Origin: Candidatus Sulfotelmatobacter sp. | GTDB taxonomy: Bacteria > Acidobacteriota > Terriglobia > Terriglobales > Acidobacteriaceae | Assembly: GCA_030040725.1 (NCBI GenBank) | Contig: JASHTD010000495.1 | Coordinates: forward strand, 1-16,631 | DNA: 16,631 nucleotides | Direction: 5' to 3' | Notes under the pieces: model-generated | What the model was told of the DNA's origin: nothing | Database searches by the model: none | What the model saw: only the letters and a program-made list of their open reading frames with translations | In this document: in pieces, positions 1 to 8,704 of the stretch | How positions within the stretch are numbered: position 1 is the stretch's first letter | How the letters are laid out: each line of letters starts with the position of its first letter | Made by a program: the position numbers and the translations under genes

Positions 1-801
1 GAAGTACGCCCTTCGAGTCCAGCGCATGTGCACCACGCAGTGGTCTATATTCGTCCGCCCGATTCACAGTGGCTGCGGCATGCACCGGTGGGCGTGCCCT
101 TCACCGCGTCAATGTTGGAGGATCCCACGGAGCGGCGCCAGGCACACGAGACCACGAGCGACCTGCTTCTGGTTTACGCCCCGGGAAGCGCAGCCGAACG
201 ATTTGCGGACGGTATGGCGAAGTTCATACCGGCAGGATCGGACTTGGTTTTTCAGATGCACTACACGACTGATGGAAACGCTGCCAGCGACCAGACCAGC
301 GCCGGCCTGGTGTTTGCCAAGACCGTGCCGAAAGAGCGAGTGATCACGCTGCAGCTGAATGATCATGCCATTATCATTCCTCCCGGCGCGGATGATTTCC
401 GCGTGGAAGTTCAGGGCACGCTGCCAAACGATGCTACGTTGCTCAGCCTGTTCCCGCACATGCACTTGCGCGGCAAGCGTTTTGAATACGACATTGTGCA
501 TAAAGATGGCAGCGTCGAGCCATTGTTGCGGGTGAATTATCATTTTCACTGGCAGTTGACGTACAAACTGGCGGAGCCGCGCGAACTGAAAGCTGGCACT
601 ACGATGCGCGCCGTCGCCTGGTATGACAATTCGAAAAACAATCCCCACAACCCGGACCCGGACAAGACGGTGACCTGGGGAGATCAAACATCGGATGAAA
701 TGATGGTGGGCTTTTTCGATGTCGCGGTGCCTGCATCGATGGACAAATGGCAATTCTTTATCCGGCACACTCACGACCAAGACGGGCACGACGAACAATG
801 A
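1..801 (+). CDS. Copper type II ascorbate-dependent monooxygenase-like protein, C-terminal part (5' end outside window)
   Basis: The reading frame is open from the first base, so this is the last 266 residues of a longer protein. All five copper-ligand positions of the PHM/DBM fold can be placed. The His-His pair sits in HVHH (fragment residues 9-12) and the third CuH histidine in QMHYT (residue 87). The CuM pair is HMH (153 and 155), and the CuM methionine follows DE in SDEMM (residue 234). The family (peptidylglycine alpha-hydroxylating and dopamine beta-monooxygenases) hydroxylates C-H bonds using two uncoupled coppers. Bacterial members of this kind often carry an N-terminal redoxin or cytochrome domain, which would lie outside the window. 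The substrate is unknown and a periplasmic location is inferred. The C-terminus is His/Asp-rich. The next gene is 79 bases downstream and not obviously related. The fold is fairly sure; catalytic activity is inference. Confidence 0.8.
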   Translation, partial: EVRPSSPAHVHHAVVYIRPPDSQWLRHAPVGVPFTASMLEDPTERRQAHETTSDLLLVYAPGSAAERFADGMAKFIPAGSDLVFQMHYTTDGNAASDQTSAGLVFAKTVPKERVITLQLNDHAIIIPPGADDFRVEVQGTLPNDATLLSLFPHMHLRGKRFEYDIVHKDGSVEPLLRVNYHFHWQLTYKLAEPRELKAGTTMRAVAWYDNSKNNPHNPDPDKTVTWGDQTSDEMMVGFFDVAVPASMDKWQFFIRHTHDQDGHDEQ

Positions 802-880
802 TCGCTTTCGCCTCACGCACAATGGTTTCTTCGGTTGCCGAGTACGCTCGCATCTGTAAAACTGTCTCGGGTTCAAACAC

Positions 881-2743
881 TTGACGGCGAATCCGGTTTC
901 TCTTACAGCGGTAGAAAAGCGATCCTCGCGTGCAGCGATATTCTCCTATGCGGCGCTGGCAGTGGTGTTTATCGCCGTCTACGTGGGTTCGATGTTCACC
1001 CCGCCGCTGCTCGATGATGCCGACAGCACGCACGCGGAGGCGGCGCGAGAGATGCTGGTCTCCGGCGATTACGTCACACTGCACATCAACGGCGTCCGAT
1101 ATTTGGAAAAGCCGCCGCTGCCTTACTGGCTGGTGGTGTTCAGCTACAAACTTTTCGGAGTGAATGAGTTTGCCACGCGAGTACCGATGGTGCTTTCGGT
1201 ATTTCTGCTGGGAGCGCTGGCATTTTGCTGGGCGCGGCGCGCTTTCGGCAAGAGAACGGCGATCTACGCAGCTCTGTTTATTTATACGTGCGTCGGTGTT
1301 TTTCTGTTTACCCGGGTGCTGATTCCGGATGTGATGCTGAGCCTGCTGATTGCGGCGTCGGTATATTTTTTTCTCACCGCGCTGGAGCCGAATGCGCGTG
1401 CCTGGCGATGGTATGCGGGCTATGCAGCTATGGCTTTGGGCGTGCTCGCAAAGGGGCTGATCGCGCTGGTTTTTCCTGGTGGCACGGCGTTTTTCTTTCT
1501 GCTGATCACCGGAGAGTGGCGGCGCTGGCGCGAGTTCCATCTGGTTTCAGGACTGGCTTTACTTCTGGCGATTGCCGCTCCTTGGCACATCCTGGCGGGA
1601 TTGCGAAATCCCGGAACCCCCTCGCACCCCGGTTTTTTCTGGTTTTATTTCGTCAACGAACATTTTCTCCGATTTCTTGGAAAGCGCTATCCGCAGGACT
1701 ATAACAAGCTGCCCGCCACGCTGTACTGGACGCTGCACCTGGTCTGGCTTTTCCCATGGAGTCTTTATTTTCCGGCAGTGCTGAACGGGGCGATGCAGCA
1801 ACGCCGTGATCGACGAATGTCCAGCCAGAATTCGATCCTCTGGAGGGGCAGCGATTTCGCCCTTCGTACTCGGCTGACGTGCTGGATTCTCGCGGGCGTG
1901 ATACTGATATTTTTTGCCATCTCGACGAACCAGGAATACTACACGTTCCCAGCATATTTGCCGATTTTGCTTTTGCTCGCGGATGGCGTTGCGCAGTGCG
2001 AAAAAACGGCGTGCGAAACAAAGAAACGAGCGGGTTGGTTGACGGGCTCCGCCGGCGTGATCGCGGCAATCGGAATCGCCGCGAGCATCGTGTTGTGCGT
2101 GGGGCTGTGGCAGTCGCGCACCCTGCCGTTCGAGCCGGATATTGGCAAAGTGCTTACCGAGCATGCGATCGAGAGCTACACCTTCTCGATGACCCACGCT
2201 CTCGATTTGAGTTATGCCTCTTTTGCCGCCTTGCGTTTGCCCGCGATTCTGGCGGCTGCCGTGCTGCTGATATTTCCGCTGCTGTCGCTGATTCTGCGTT
2301 TATATCGCCGGCATTACTCGGCAACCTGGGCATTGGCCGTGGGTTTCGCGATATTCCTGGTCGCGGCCCATATTGCGCTCGGCAGATTCGGCCCTTATCT
2401 TTCATCGAAAGAGCTCGCGCAGGAAATTGGTCGCCGGGCTAGGCCGGAAGACAAGGTTATGATTTATGGCGACCAGGCCTTTGGATCGTCACTGCTGTTT
2501 TATCTGCAGCGGCGCATCGATCTGGTGGAGGGCCGCACGACTTCGATGTGGTTTGGCTCAACCTTTGCGGATGCTCCCAGAATTTATCTGAGCGATGCGG
2601 ATCTGTTGAGAGACTGGGCAGGCAGCGGCCGCGTGTTTCTGTTCGTTCCGGAGTATGAGAAAGAACGGGTCGATGGGCTGTTGCCCGGGAAATTTGTGGT
2701 TGCCGAGCTTTCCGGTAAGTCCGTGTACAGTAACCAGCCGTAA
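881..2743 (+). CDS. ArnT/PMT-like membrane glycosyltransferase (GT39/GT83 superfamily)
   Basis: A 620-residue polytopic membrane protein. After the first hydrophobic helix (about residues 18-38) comes the diagnostic first periplasmic loop: an acidic DDAD motif (45-48), HAEAAREML, and later RYLEKPPLPYW. This matches the lipid-linked sugar transferases of the ArnT/PMT fold, in which the loop acidic residue is catalytic. Many further hydrophobic segments follow to about residue 490, then a soluble C-terminal domain. The family moves a sugar from a polyprenyl-phosphate carrier to lipid A, protein or another acceptor on the outer face of the inner membrane; the acceptor here cannot be told. An in-frame TAA at 857-859 leaves TTG at 881 as the first start that keeps helix 1. 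No clear Shine-Dalgarno precedes it, so the exact start is uncertain. Length is somewhat above the roughly 550 residues of E. coli ArnT. Confidence 0.85.
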   Translation: MTANPVSLTAVEKRSSRAAIFSYAALAVVFIAVYVGSMFTPPLLDDADSTHAEAAREMLVSGDYVTLHINGVRYLEKPPLPYWLVVFSYKLFGVNEFATRVPMVLSVFLLGALAFCWARRAFGKRTAIYAALFIYTCVGVFLFTRVLIPDVMLSLLIAASVYFFLTALEPNARAWRWYAGYAAMALGVLAKGLIALVFPGGTAFFFLLITGEWRRWREFHLVSGLALLLAIAAPWHILAGLRNPGTPSHPGFFWFYFVNEHFLRFLGKRYPQDYNKLPATLYWTLHLVWLFPWSLYFPAVLNGAMQQRRDRRMSSQNSILWRGSDFALRTRLTCWILAGVILIFFAISTNQEYYTFPAYLPILLLLADGVAQCEKTACETKKRAGWLTGSAGVIAAIGIAASIVLCVGLWQSRTLPFEPDIGKVLTEHAIESYTFSMTHALDLSYASFAALRLPAILAAAVLLIFPLLSLILRLYRRHYSATWALAVGFAIFLVAAHIALGRFGPYLSSKELAQEIGRRARPEDKVMIYGDQAFGSSLLFYLQRRIDLVEGRTTSMWFGSTFADAPRIYLSDADLLRDWAGSGRVFLFVPEYEKERVDGLLPGKFVVAELSGKSVYSNQP

Positions 2744-2759
2744 TCTTTTGTTCGGAATT

Positions 2760-2794
2760 GTTAGCGGCCATCTCAGCGGTTAGCGGCCAATCTC
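2760..2794 (+). repeat. Short tandem direct repeat in the leader of the di-haem cytochrome gene
   Basis: GTTAGCGGCCATCTC at 2760-2774 recurs as GTTAGCGGCCAATCTC at 2779-2794, a 19-base period with one inserted A. It fills much of the gap between the glycosyltransferase stop and the start chosen for the cytochrome. It could be an operator-like pair of sites or a simple duplication. The function is unknown. Confidence 0.6.
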
Positions 2795-2811
2795 GAATGA
2801 GGCAGGGGTCG

Positions 2812-3981
2812 ATGAAGGCAAAGCAAAGCGTGGGTGCGGTTGTGGGAATCATTCTGTGTGTTTGCATTGTGGCGACTGTGAGCGACCGCGCCAAAGCGCA
2901 GTCCGGCGCCCAGTCGCAAACTATAGCTGCAAGTGGTCCAAAAACGGCGGTCCAGCAATTCAAGAACATTCAGGTGCTCAAGGATATTCCTGCCGACGAA
3001 TTGATTCCCACGATGCAGTTCGTCGCCACGTCGCTGGGAGTGGAGTGCGAATTCTGCCATGTGCACGACGCCTTCGACAAAGACGACAAGAAACCCAAGC
3101 AAACCGCACGGAAGATGATGGAGATGATGCTCACCATCAATCAGGAAAACTTTGACGGGCATCGCGAAGTGACCTGCTACTCATGCCACCGAGGCAGCAC
3201 GAATCCGGTCGCGATGCCGCCGGTCATGTCGGCTGAGATGGAGATGCCCGCGAACGCGCACGCGAGCGCCGAGCCAGAAGGCGCCACAACAAAGATCGTT
3301 GGCGGACCAACGGCCGACGAGTTGATTGAGAAGTATTTGCGCGCGGCTGGCGGAAGCGCTGCGATCAATAAAGTCAATACGCGGCTGATGAAAGGAACCA
3401 TCTCTTTCGGCGACCGGAATATTCCCATCGATATTTATTCCAAGGAACCAGACCAGAGGATCTCATTCGTCCATACGCCCGATGGAGACAGCGTAACCGC
3501 ATTTAATGGGCATGAAGGCTGGCTCGCGGCGCCGAAGCGTCCGGTACACGAGATGCGCGGACCGGATATTGACGCCGCGGCCATGGATGCCGATCTTCGC
3601 TTTCCTGCGCACCTGAAAGAGATATGCAGCAAGACGGAAGTACGCGGGATGGAAAAAATTGGCGATCACAGCGCGTACTTCGTCGACTGCGAGCGCGCGG
3701 AAAAGACGCCGTTGCATCTGTATTTCGATGAGAAGTCGGGCTTGCTGGTTCGGTTGGTTCGCTTTGGCGAAACCGCGCTCGGTCAATTGCCGACCCAGAT
3801 CGACTACGCCGATTATCGCGAAATTGCGGGCGTCGACGTTCCGTATAGCTGGACGCTGGCGCGTCCCGGCGGACGGTTCACGATTCAGTTAAGCGAAGTA
3901 AAGCAGAATGTCCCGGTAGACGATGCCAAATTCGCCAAACCATCCGCACCTCCGGAGGAACCGAAAGCGCCCACGAAGTAA
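2812..3981 (+). CDS. Secreted di-haem c-type cytochrome (reaction-centre cytochrome c subunit-like) with extra C-terminal domain
   Basis: The 389-residue product begins with a signal peptide: basic n-region MKAK, a hydrophobic core to about residue 22, and an AKAQS cleavage region near 30. Two haem c sites follow, CEFCH (79-83) and CYSCH (122-126). Each is preceded by a helix carrying methionine (M68; M102-M106) that could be the distal ligand. This helix-Met then CxxCH layout is that of the photosynthetic reaction-centre cytochrome c subunit family, which is expanded in non-phototrophic Acidobacteriota. After a Met/Ala/Pro-rich linker (about 132-165), a haem-free domain of some 220 residues begins at PTADELIEKYLRAAGG. 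It resembles LolA-like lipoprotein-sorting domains, but only weakly. ATG 2812 was chosen because the signal peptide starts there and GAGG at 2799-2802 gives 9-base spacing; an upstream in-frame ATG at 2797 is possible. The role is probably periplasmic electron transfer; the partner is unknown. Confidence 0.85.
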   Translation: MKAKQSVGAVVGIILCVCIVATVSDRAKAQSGAQSQTIAASGPKTAVQQFKNIQVLKDIPADELIPTMQFVATSLGVECEFCHVHDAFDKDDKKPKQTARKMMEMMLTINQENFDGHREVTCYSCHRGSTNPVAMPPVMSAEMEMPANAHASAEPEGATTKIVGGPTADELIEKYLRAAGGSAAINKVNTRLMKGTISFGDRNIPIDIYSKEPDQRISFVHTPDGDSVTAFNGHEGWLAAPKRPVHEMRGPDIDAAAMDADLRFPAHLKEICSKTEVRGMEKIGDHSAYFVDCERAEKTPLHLYFDEKSGLLVRLVRFGETALGQLPTQIDYADYREIAGVDVPYSWTLARPGGRFTIQLSEVKQNVPVDDAKFAKPSAPPEEPKAPTK

Positions 3982-4123
3982 GCACTGAGGGAGCATTGGC
4001 TCGCATAACAAATCCTGATAGCAGCGATAAATAGTTTCGATTTCCGTGAATCTCCGGCAAACGGTAGAGTGACTCGCGTGTGATAGTGCGCGACTTCGAT
4101 TTTCCGGGGGCAACTTACAGTAC

Positions 4124-5566
4124 ATGCGGAAATGGCTGATTCCCAGACTAAGCCTCGTCCTTATTATTTTTTCGCTGACGCAGCCCTTGCTCCCGCAGAC
4201 GGCCGCACCTGCGCCGACTGCCGCGCCTGTATCCTCTTCTTCCGATACAAACGCACGGCTGGCCAAGCTGGAGCAGCAGGCAGCCGATGCCAAGAGCTCC
4301 GCCGATAACGCGTGGATGCTCACGAGTTCAGCGCTGGTGCTCATGATGACCGGACCCGGCCTGGCTTTGTTTTATGGTGGCCTGGTACGCAAGAAGAATG
4401 TGCTCGGCACGATGATGCAAAGCTTCGCGCTGATGGCTGTAATCACCGTTTTGTGGGGCCTGTTCAGCTTCAGCCTTGCCTTTGGCTCGGGGAATAGTTT
4501 TATCGGAGGCTTGCATCAGGTGTTCTTGCGCGGCGTGGGGGCTGCCCCGGACGCGGATTATGCTGCGACTATTCCGCTGCAGACGTTCATGGTTTACCAG
4601 TTGATGTTCGCCATCATCACCCCGGGGCTGATCGCCGGCGCATTTGCCGAGCGCATGAAATTCAGCGCCATGATGGTCTTCATGATCCTGTGGTCGATCG
4701 TCATCTACGATCCGATGGCGCACATGGTGTGGGGCAAGGGCGGTCTGCTGAATGCCGCGCTGGGCGGGCGATTTCCCACGCTCGATTTTGCCGGCGGGAC
4801 GGTGGTGCACATCACCTCGGGAGTTTCGGCTTTAGTTTGCGCGCTTTATATGGGCAAACGGCTGGGCTATCCCAAGGAGCCGATGCCGCCGCACAGCGTG
4901 GTCTTGAGTTTCATTGGAGCGTGCCTTTTGTGGGTCGGCTGGTTCGGCTTCAACGCGGGTTCCGCGCTCAGCGCAGGAAGCCTTGCGACAAGTGCTTTTG
5001 TAGCGACGCACTTCGCGGCAGCGGCTGCAGCGGTGGGATGGGCCGGAGCAGAGTGGCTGCGCAATGGGAAACCCAGCGTGCTGGGAGCGATCTCCGGCTC
5101 GGTAGCCGGGCTGGTTGCCATTACTCCCGCCGCCGGATTTGTGAAGCCGATGCCCGCGCTCGCGATTGGCTTGATCGCGGGAGTTTTTTGCTACTGGATG
5201 GTGGCGAAGGTGAAGGCGATTTTCGGCTACGACGATTCTCTCGATGCATTTGGCGTGCACGGCGCGGGAGGAACGCTCGGGGCGCTGCTGACCGGGGTTT
5301 TTGCATCGAGCGCGGTGAACCCGATGTTCAAAGATGCGCAGGGAAAGACGCTGCCTTCCGGCTTGATCGAAGGAAACGCTCACCAATTGCTGAACCAGTT
5401 TGTCGGCGTCGCAATCTCATGGGGCTTGGCAATCGTGGGGACTCTGGTGATTCTGAAAATTGTGGATGCGACGATCGGGCTGCGGGTAAATGCAGAAGAA
5501 GAGATCCAGGGTTTGGATCTGTCGCAGCACGGCGAGGAAGGCTACTTCTGGGAGCCTTCGGCGTAA
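4124..5566 (+). CDS. amt: Ammonium transporter (Amt/MEP/Rh family) with N-terminal extension
   Basis: The 480-residue inner-membrane ammonium channel works as a trimer. Residues 66-455 hold the Amt core. The conserved ammonium-site aspartate is D221 in DFAGGTVVH, and the twin pore histidines are H229 and H379. Their 150-residue separation equals that of H168 and H318 in E. coli AmtB. The Phe-gate residues align with F162 and F276. The C-terminal tail GLDLSQHGE is the segment that, in AmtB, couples to PII. Before the core lies a signal-like hydrophobic segment (4-24), a Pro/Ala/Ser-rich linker (26-40) and a short heptad-like stretch (42-62). glnK starts 33 bases downstream, the classical amt-glnK pairing, in which the PII trimer plugs the channel when nitrogen is plentiful. 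The 142-base leader (3982-4123) shows no convincing sigma-54 or sigma-70 promoter. A GGGGG run (4106-4110) lies 13 bases upstream of the ATG. Confidence 0.96.
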   Translation: MRKWLIPRLSLVLIIFSLTQPLLPQTAAPAPTAAPVSSSSDTNARLAKLEQQAADAKSSADNAWMLTSSALVLMMTGPGLALFYGGLVRKKNVLGTMMQSFALMAVITVLWGLFSFSLAFGSGNSFIGGLHQVFLRGVGAAPDADYAATIPLQTFMVYQLMFAIITPGLIAGAFAERMKFSAMMVFMILWSIVIYDPMAHMVWGKGGLLNAALGGRFPTLDFAGGTVVHITSGVSALVCALYMGKRLGYPKEPMPPHSVVLSFIGACLLWVGWFGFNAGSALSAGSLATSAFVATHFAAAAAAVGWAGAEWLRNGKPSVLGAISGSVAGLVAITPAAGFVKPMPALAIGLIAGVFCYWMVAKVKAIFGYDDSLDAFGVHGAGGTLGALLTGVFASSAVNPMFKDAQGKTLPSGLIEGNAHQLLNQFVGVAISWGLAIVGTLVILKIVDATIGLRVNAEEEIQGLDLSQHGEEGYFWEPSA

Positions 5567-5599
5567 AATTGCGGCAGGTTGCGATTTGAGAAAAATGAC

Positions 5600-5938
5600 A
5601 TGACCAAGGTCGAAGCGGTGATACAAAATTCCAAGCTGGACGCAGTCAAAACCGCGCTGCAGGAAATTGGCGTCGAGGGAATGACCGTGCTGGAGGTGCG
5701 CGGCCACGGCCGGCAGAAGGGTCACACTGAGGTTTATCGCGGCCGCGAGTACAGCGTCGATCTCATCCCCAAGACCAAGCTCGAGATGGTTTTGGCCGAT
5801 GCCATGGTTGAGAAAGCCGTGCAAGCGATACTGGGAGCGGCGCGCACGGGAAAAATCGGCGACGGCAAGATTTTTCTGACACGCGTAGATGAAGCGATCC
5901 GCATCCGCAATGAGGAGCGGGGCGAGGCGGCGCTATAG
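5600..5938 (+). CDS. glnK: Nitrogen regulatory protein PII (GlnB/GlnK family)
   Basis: A 112-residue cytosolic PII signal protein, exactly the usual family length when started at ATG 5600; a start at TTG 5579 would add seven non-homologous residues. The T-loop motif RGREYSVD places the uridylylation tyrosine at residue 51 as in E. coli GlnB. GRQKGHTEVYRG (37-48) and the nucleotide-binding signature TGKIGDGKIF are intact. PII trimers bind ATP/ADP and 2-oxoglutarate and pass nitrogen status to targets such as Amt channels and glutamine-synthetase control. The position directly after amt favours a GlnK role. By sequence alone GlnB and GlnK cannot be separated here. The conserved Tyr51 and the nearby glnD suggest that modification by GlnD operates. 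The ribosome-binding site is weak. Confidence 0.96.
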   Translation: MTKVEAVIQNSKLDAVKTALQEIGVEGMTVLEVRGHGRQKGHTEVYRGREYSVDLIPKTKLEMVLADAMVEKAVQAILGAARTGKIGDGKIFLTRVDEAIRIRNEERGEAAL

Positions 5939-6112
5939 TGCCCGCGAAACTCAGACATTCTGGGGCAAACAATTCTTGGATCCTCCGACAGACGGCGCGA
6001 ACTCAAGCGTGTCATCAGCCGTATTCCACGAACCATTGTATGAGCATGGACGATCGTCACTGTGTGAACATGATTCTGCGGCCGCTATCGAGTGCAGCAT
6101 TGAGCGATCCTC

Positions 6113-8704
6113 ATGACTCCAGCGTCTTCACTGATCGGTGAATTGCGGCCCGCTCTCGCAGAAGGGTCGCTGCGGATCGCGAAGGAGTTTGCAGAAACTG
6201 GCAATGGGAAAGCGGCGGTCGCACAGCGAACCCAGCTCATTGAAGAGATTCTCCAACGCTTGTGGCAGGAATTGATATCCGCCGATTTGCACGGGCCTGC
6301 CGATTTTGCCCTGGTAGCGACCGGCGGTTTCGGGCGCGGCTGGCTTTTCCCCCACTCCGATATCGATCTGCTTTTTCTTTACGCTGATCGCAGCGGCGAA
6401 GCGACTTGCAAAGAAACCATCCGGCGATTCTCGCAGGAACTCTGGGACCTGAAGCTGAAACTTAGCCCGGCTTCGCGATATCTGGCGGAGTGCGACCGTT
6501 TCGATGCTAACAACACCGAATTCACTATTTCACTTTTGGATTGCCGCTACCTGGCCGGCGATCAGCAACTGTTTACGCGGCTGCACCGCAAGTTGATCCC
6601 GAAGCTGGTTGCGCGGGAATCAAAGCCGTTGCTGCAAGGATTGGCGGAGGTTACGCGCGAACGCCATGCGAAATTCGGGCAGACCGTCTTTCATTTGGAG
6701 CCGAATCTGAAAGAAACTCCCGGCGGACTGCGCGACTACAATGTCGCCTGCTGGCTCGCACTTATCTCCGCCATGAGCAAGTTGAACGAATGGCCCGAAG
6801 GGCCGCTGATGCGCGCGCCGGTTCGCAAGCAGCTCGATGCCGCTCTGGAATTTCTCATGGCGGCGAGATGCTTTCTTCACTTTCGCCACGGGCGCGACGA
6901 CAACTCGCTGACCTGGGAAGCGCAGGATGAAGCAGCCGCGCAAAAAATCGGAACGCCGGACACTGCAGATCTTACAGCCGCCGACTGGATGCGGATCTAT
7001 TTCAGCCACGCGCGTACTGTGCAGCGCACGGTAATGCAACTGCTCGAGGAAATTCCGGAGTCATGGTCTTCGCTGCACCGGCAATTTCAGGGATGGAAAT
7101 CGCGGCCGGCAAGTTCTGATTTTTCCGTGGTCGATGGACTGATTTTTCTGCAGCAATCCTCCTCGCTGCAGGATCACGAAACACTGCTCCGTCTCTTCCA
7201 TTTCATGGCCGAACACGGGTTGAAATTGAGCGCAACCACCGAACAGCGGATCGAGCAGGCGCTTCCGGCTCTGGCCGTGGCTCCGCCGCGAGGAACCGAA
7301 CTCTGGCTGTATCTCCAGGAGACCCTGCTGCAGGCGCACGCGGCCGACGCATTGCGGGCGATGCACTCGTTGCGCTTGCTCACGCTGCTGTTGCCTGAGC
7401 TGAAGCCGATCGATTCGCTGGTTGTCCGCGATTTTTATCACCGTTTCACGGTCGACGAGCATTCCATTGTCGCTATCGAAAGCCTGCACCGGCTGAACCA
7501 GTCGAAATCGGAGTGGGATAAGCGATTTGCCGAATTGCTGGCGGAACTGGAAGACCCCGAATTGCTTTATCTCGCTTTGCTATTGCATGACACGGGAAAA
7601 GGCGTTCCGGGCGGCAATCACGTGGAGGCCAGCGTGGAGATCGCGGGCCGCTGCCTCGACCGGCTGGATGTGGATTCGCAGGAACGGGGGATGGTCCTGT
7701 TTCTCATTGGCAATCATCTGGAAATGTCGGCGCAATTGCGGCGCGACATTTTCGATCCGGTCACGGTCGCGGCTTTCGCGGACAAAATGGGAACGCCGGA
7801 GCGATTGAAAATGCTTTGCCTGTTAACTTACGCCGACATCAAAGCCGTCAACCCGGAGGCGCTCACACCCTGGAAAGCCGAGAATGTGTGGCAACTCTAC
7901 ATCGCAGCCGCGAACTATCTGAACCGCAGCGCCGACCATCGCGTGCACGGCGACGCCGGCAATGAAAAGCTTGCCCGTCTGCGCAGCCTGGCGCCAGTCA
8001 CGGGCGCGAAGTTCAAGGATTTCGTGGAGGGATTTCCGCAACGATATTTGCTGGTGCACTCGGCAGAAGAAGTGATGCGGCACATCGCCATGGCGGACGA
8101 ATTCGGCCATAACGAGGTCCAGTTGGATCTCAAGCGCGGCCGCCACTGGTATGAACTCACACTGGTCACGAAAGACCGGCCATCGTTATTCGCAACGCTG
8201 ACCGGCGTGCTGGCGGCGTGGGGAATGAACATCGTCAAGGCGAATGCTTTCTCCAATCAGGCTGGAACCGTCGTCGACACGATCTATTTCACGGATCGCT
8301 TTCGAACTTTGGAATTGAATCTCTCGGAGTGGGAGCGATTCAAGCAGAGCATCGGCGCAGTTCTGACTGGCAGAGCAGATCTCGAGAAAATGCTGCGCGA
8401 CCGGCAGCGCGGCGAGAAACACACGAATATCAAGGTCGCGGTAGAAACGCGGATCGACTTTGACGATGAGTCTTCATCGGGCACCACGCTGCTGCAGGTG
8501 ATCGCCCAGGATCGGCCACGATTGCTGCACAAAATCAGCTCCTGCCTTTCGCGGCAGCAATGCAATATCGAAATCGCGTTGATTGATACCGAGGGGCAGA
8601 TGGCGATTGATGTGTTCTATTTGACATCGCAGGGGAGGAAACTGACACCGGAGCAGGAAAAGCGCGTTGCAAGTGCGCTGGCGGAAGAAGTAAAGGGTCC
8701 GTAG
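6113..8704 (+). CDS. glnD: Bifunctional PII uridylyltransferase/uridylyl-removing enzyme
   Basis: The 863-residue GlnD (E. coli 890) attaches UMP to Tyr51 of PII when glutamine is low and removes it when glutamine is high. Domains in order: a nucleotidyltransferase with GGFGRG (71-76) and the metal-binding DxD in SDIDLL (D83, D85); the GlnD-specific helical region; an HD phosphohydrolase with HD at 492-493 in LLHDTGKG, and NHVEAS following; then two ACT domains starting near 678 (HWYELTLVTKDRP) and 791 (TTLLQVIAQDRP) that bind glutamine. All catalytic motifs look intact, so both activities are expected. The in-frame TGA at 6101-6103 fixes ATG 6113 as the first start; the ribosome-binding site is weak. 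The 174-base gap after glnK (5939-6112) holds no gene. It contains a 10-base palindrome GACGATCGTC (6049-6058), and separate transcription of glnD is possible. An intrinsic terminator overlaps its stop codon. Confidence 0.96.
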   Translation: MTPASSLIGELRPALAEGSLRIAKEFAETGNGKAAVAQRTQLIEEILQRLWQELISADLHGPADFALVATGGFGRGWLFPHSDIDLLFLYADRSGEATCKETIRRFSQELWDLKLKLSPASRYLAECDRFDANNTEFTISLLDCRYLAGDQQLFTRLHRKLIPKLVARESKPLLQGLAEVTRERHAKFGQTVFHLEPNLKETPGGLRDYNVACWLALISAMSKLNEWPEGPLMRAPVRKQLDAALEFLMAARCFLHFRHGRDDNSLTWEAQDEAAAQKIGTPDTADLTAADWMRIYFSHARTVQRTVMQLLEEIPESWSSLHRQFQGWKSRPASSDFSVVDGLIFLQQSSSLQDHETLLRLFHFMAEHGLKLSATTEQRIEQALPALAVAPPRGTELWLYLQETLLQAHAADALRAMHSLRLLTLLLPELKPIDSLVVRDFYHRFTVDEHSIVAIESLHRLNQSKSEWDKRFAELLAELEDPELLYLALLLHDTGKGVPGGNHVEASVEIAGRCLDRLDVDSQERGMVLFLIGNHLEMSAQLRRDIFDPVTVAAFADKMGTPERLKMLCLLTYADIKAVNPEALTPWKAENVWQLYIAAANYLNRSADHRVHGDAGNEKLARLRSLAPVTGAKFKDFVEGFPQRYLLVHSAEEVMRHIAMADEFGHNEVQLDLKRGRHWYELTLVTKDRPSLFATLTGVLAAWGMNIVKANAFSNQAGTVVDTIYFTDRFRTLELNLSEWERFKQSIGAVLTGRADLEKMLRDRQRGEKHTNIKVAVETRIDFDDESSSGTTLLQVIAQDRPRLLHKISSCLSRQQCNIEIALIDTEGQMAIDVFYLTSQGRKLTPEQEKRVASALAEEVKGP

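Noticed and set aside
28..30. GTG as the start of the first gene
   Set aside because: The frame stays open to base 1 and the codons before it give HV of the HVHH copper motif, so the gene is truncated by the window, not started here.
109..1540. Two open frames of about 255-260 codons on the minus strand (109-876 and 758-1540)
   Set aside because: They oppose the copper protein and the glycosyltransferase; the products are Arg/Gln/His-rich with no motif, as expected for shadows.
3982..4123. Possible sigma-54 promoter ahead of amt
   Set aside because: TTGGCTCGCATAACA is the nearest match but lacks the GG/GC elements at the right spacing. No convincing sigma-54 or sigma-70 promoter was found.
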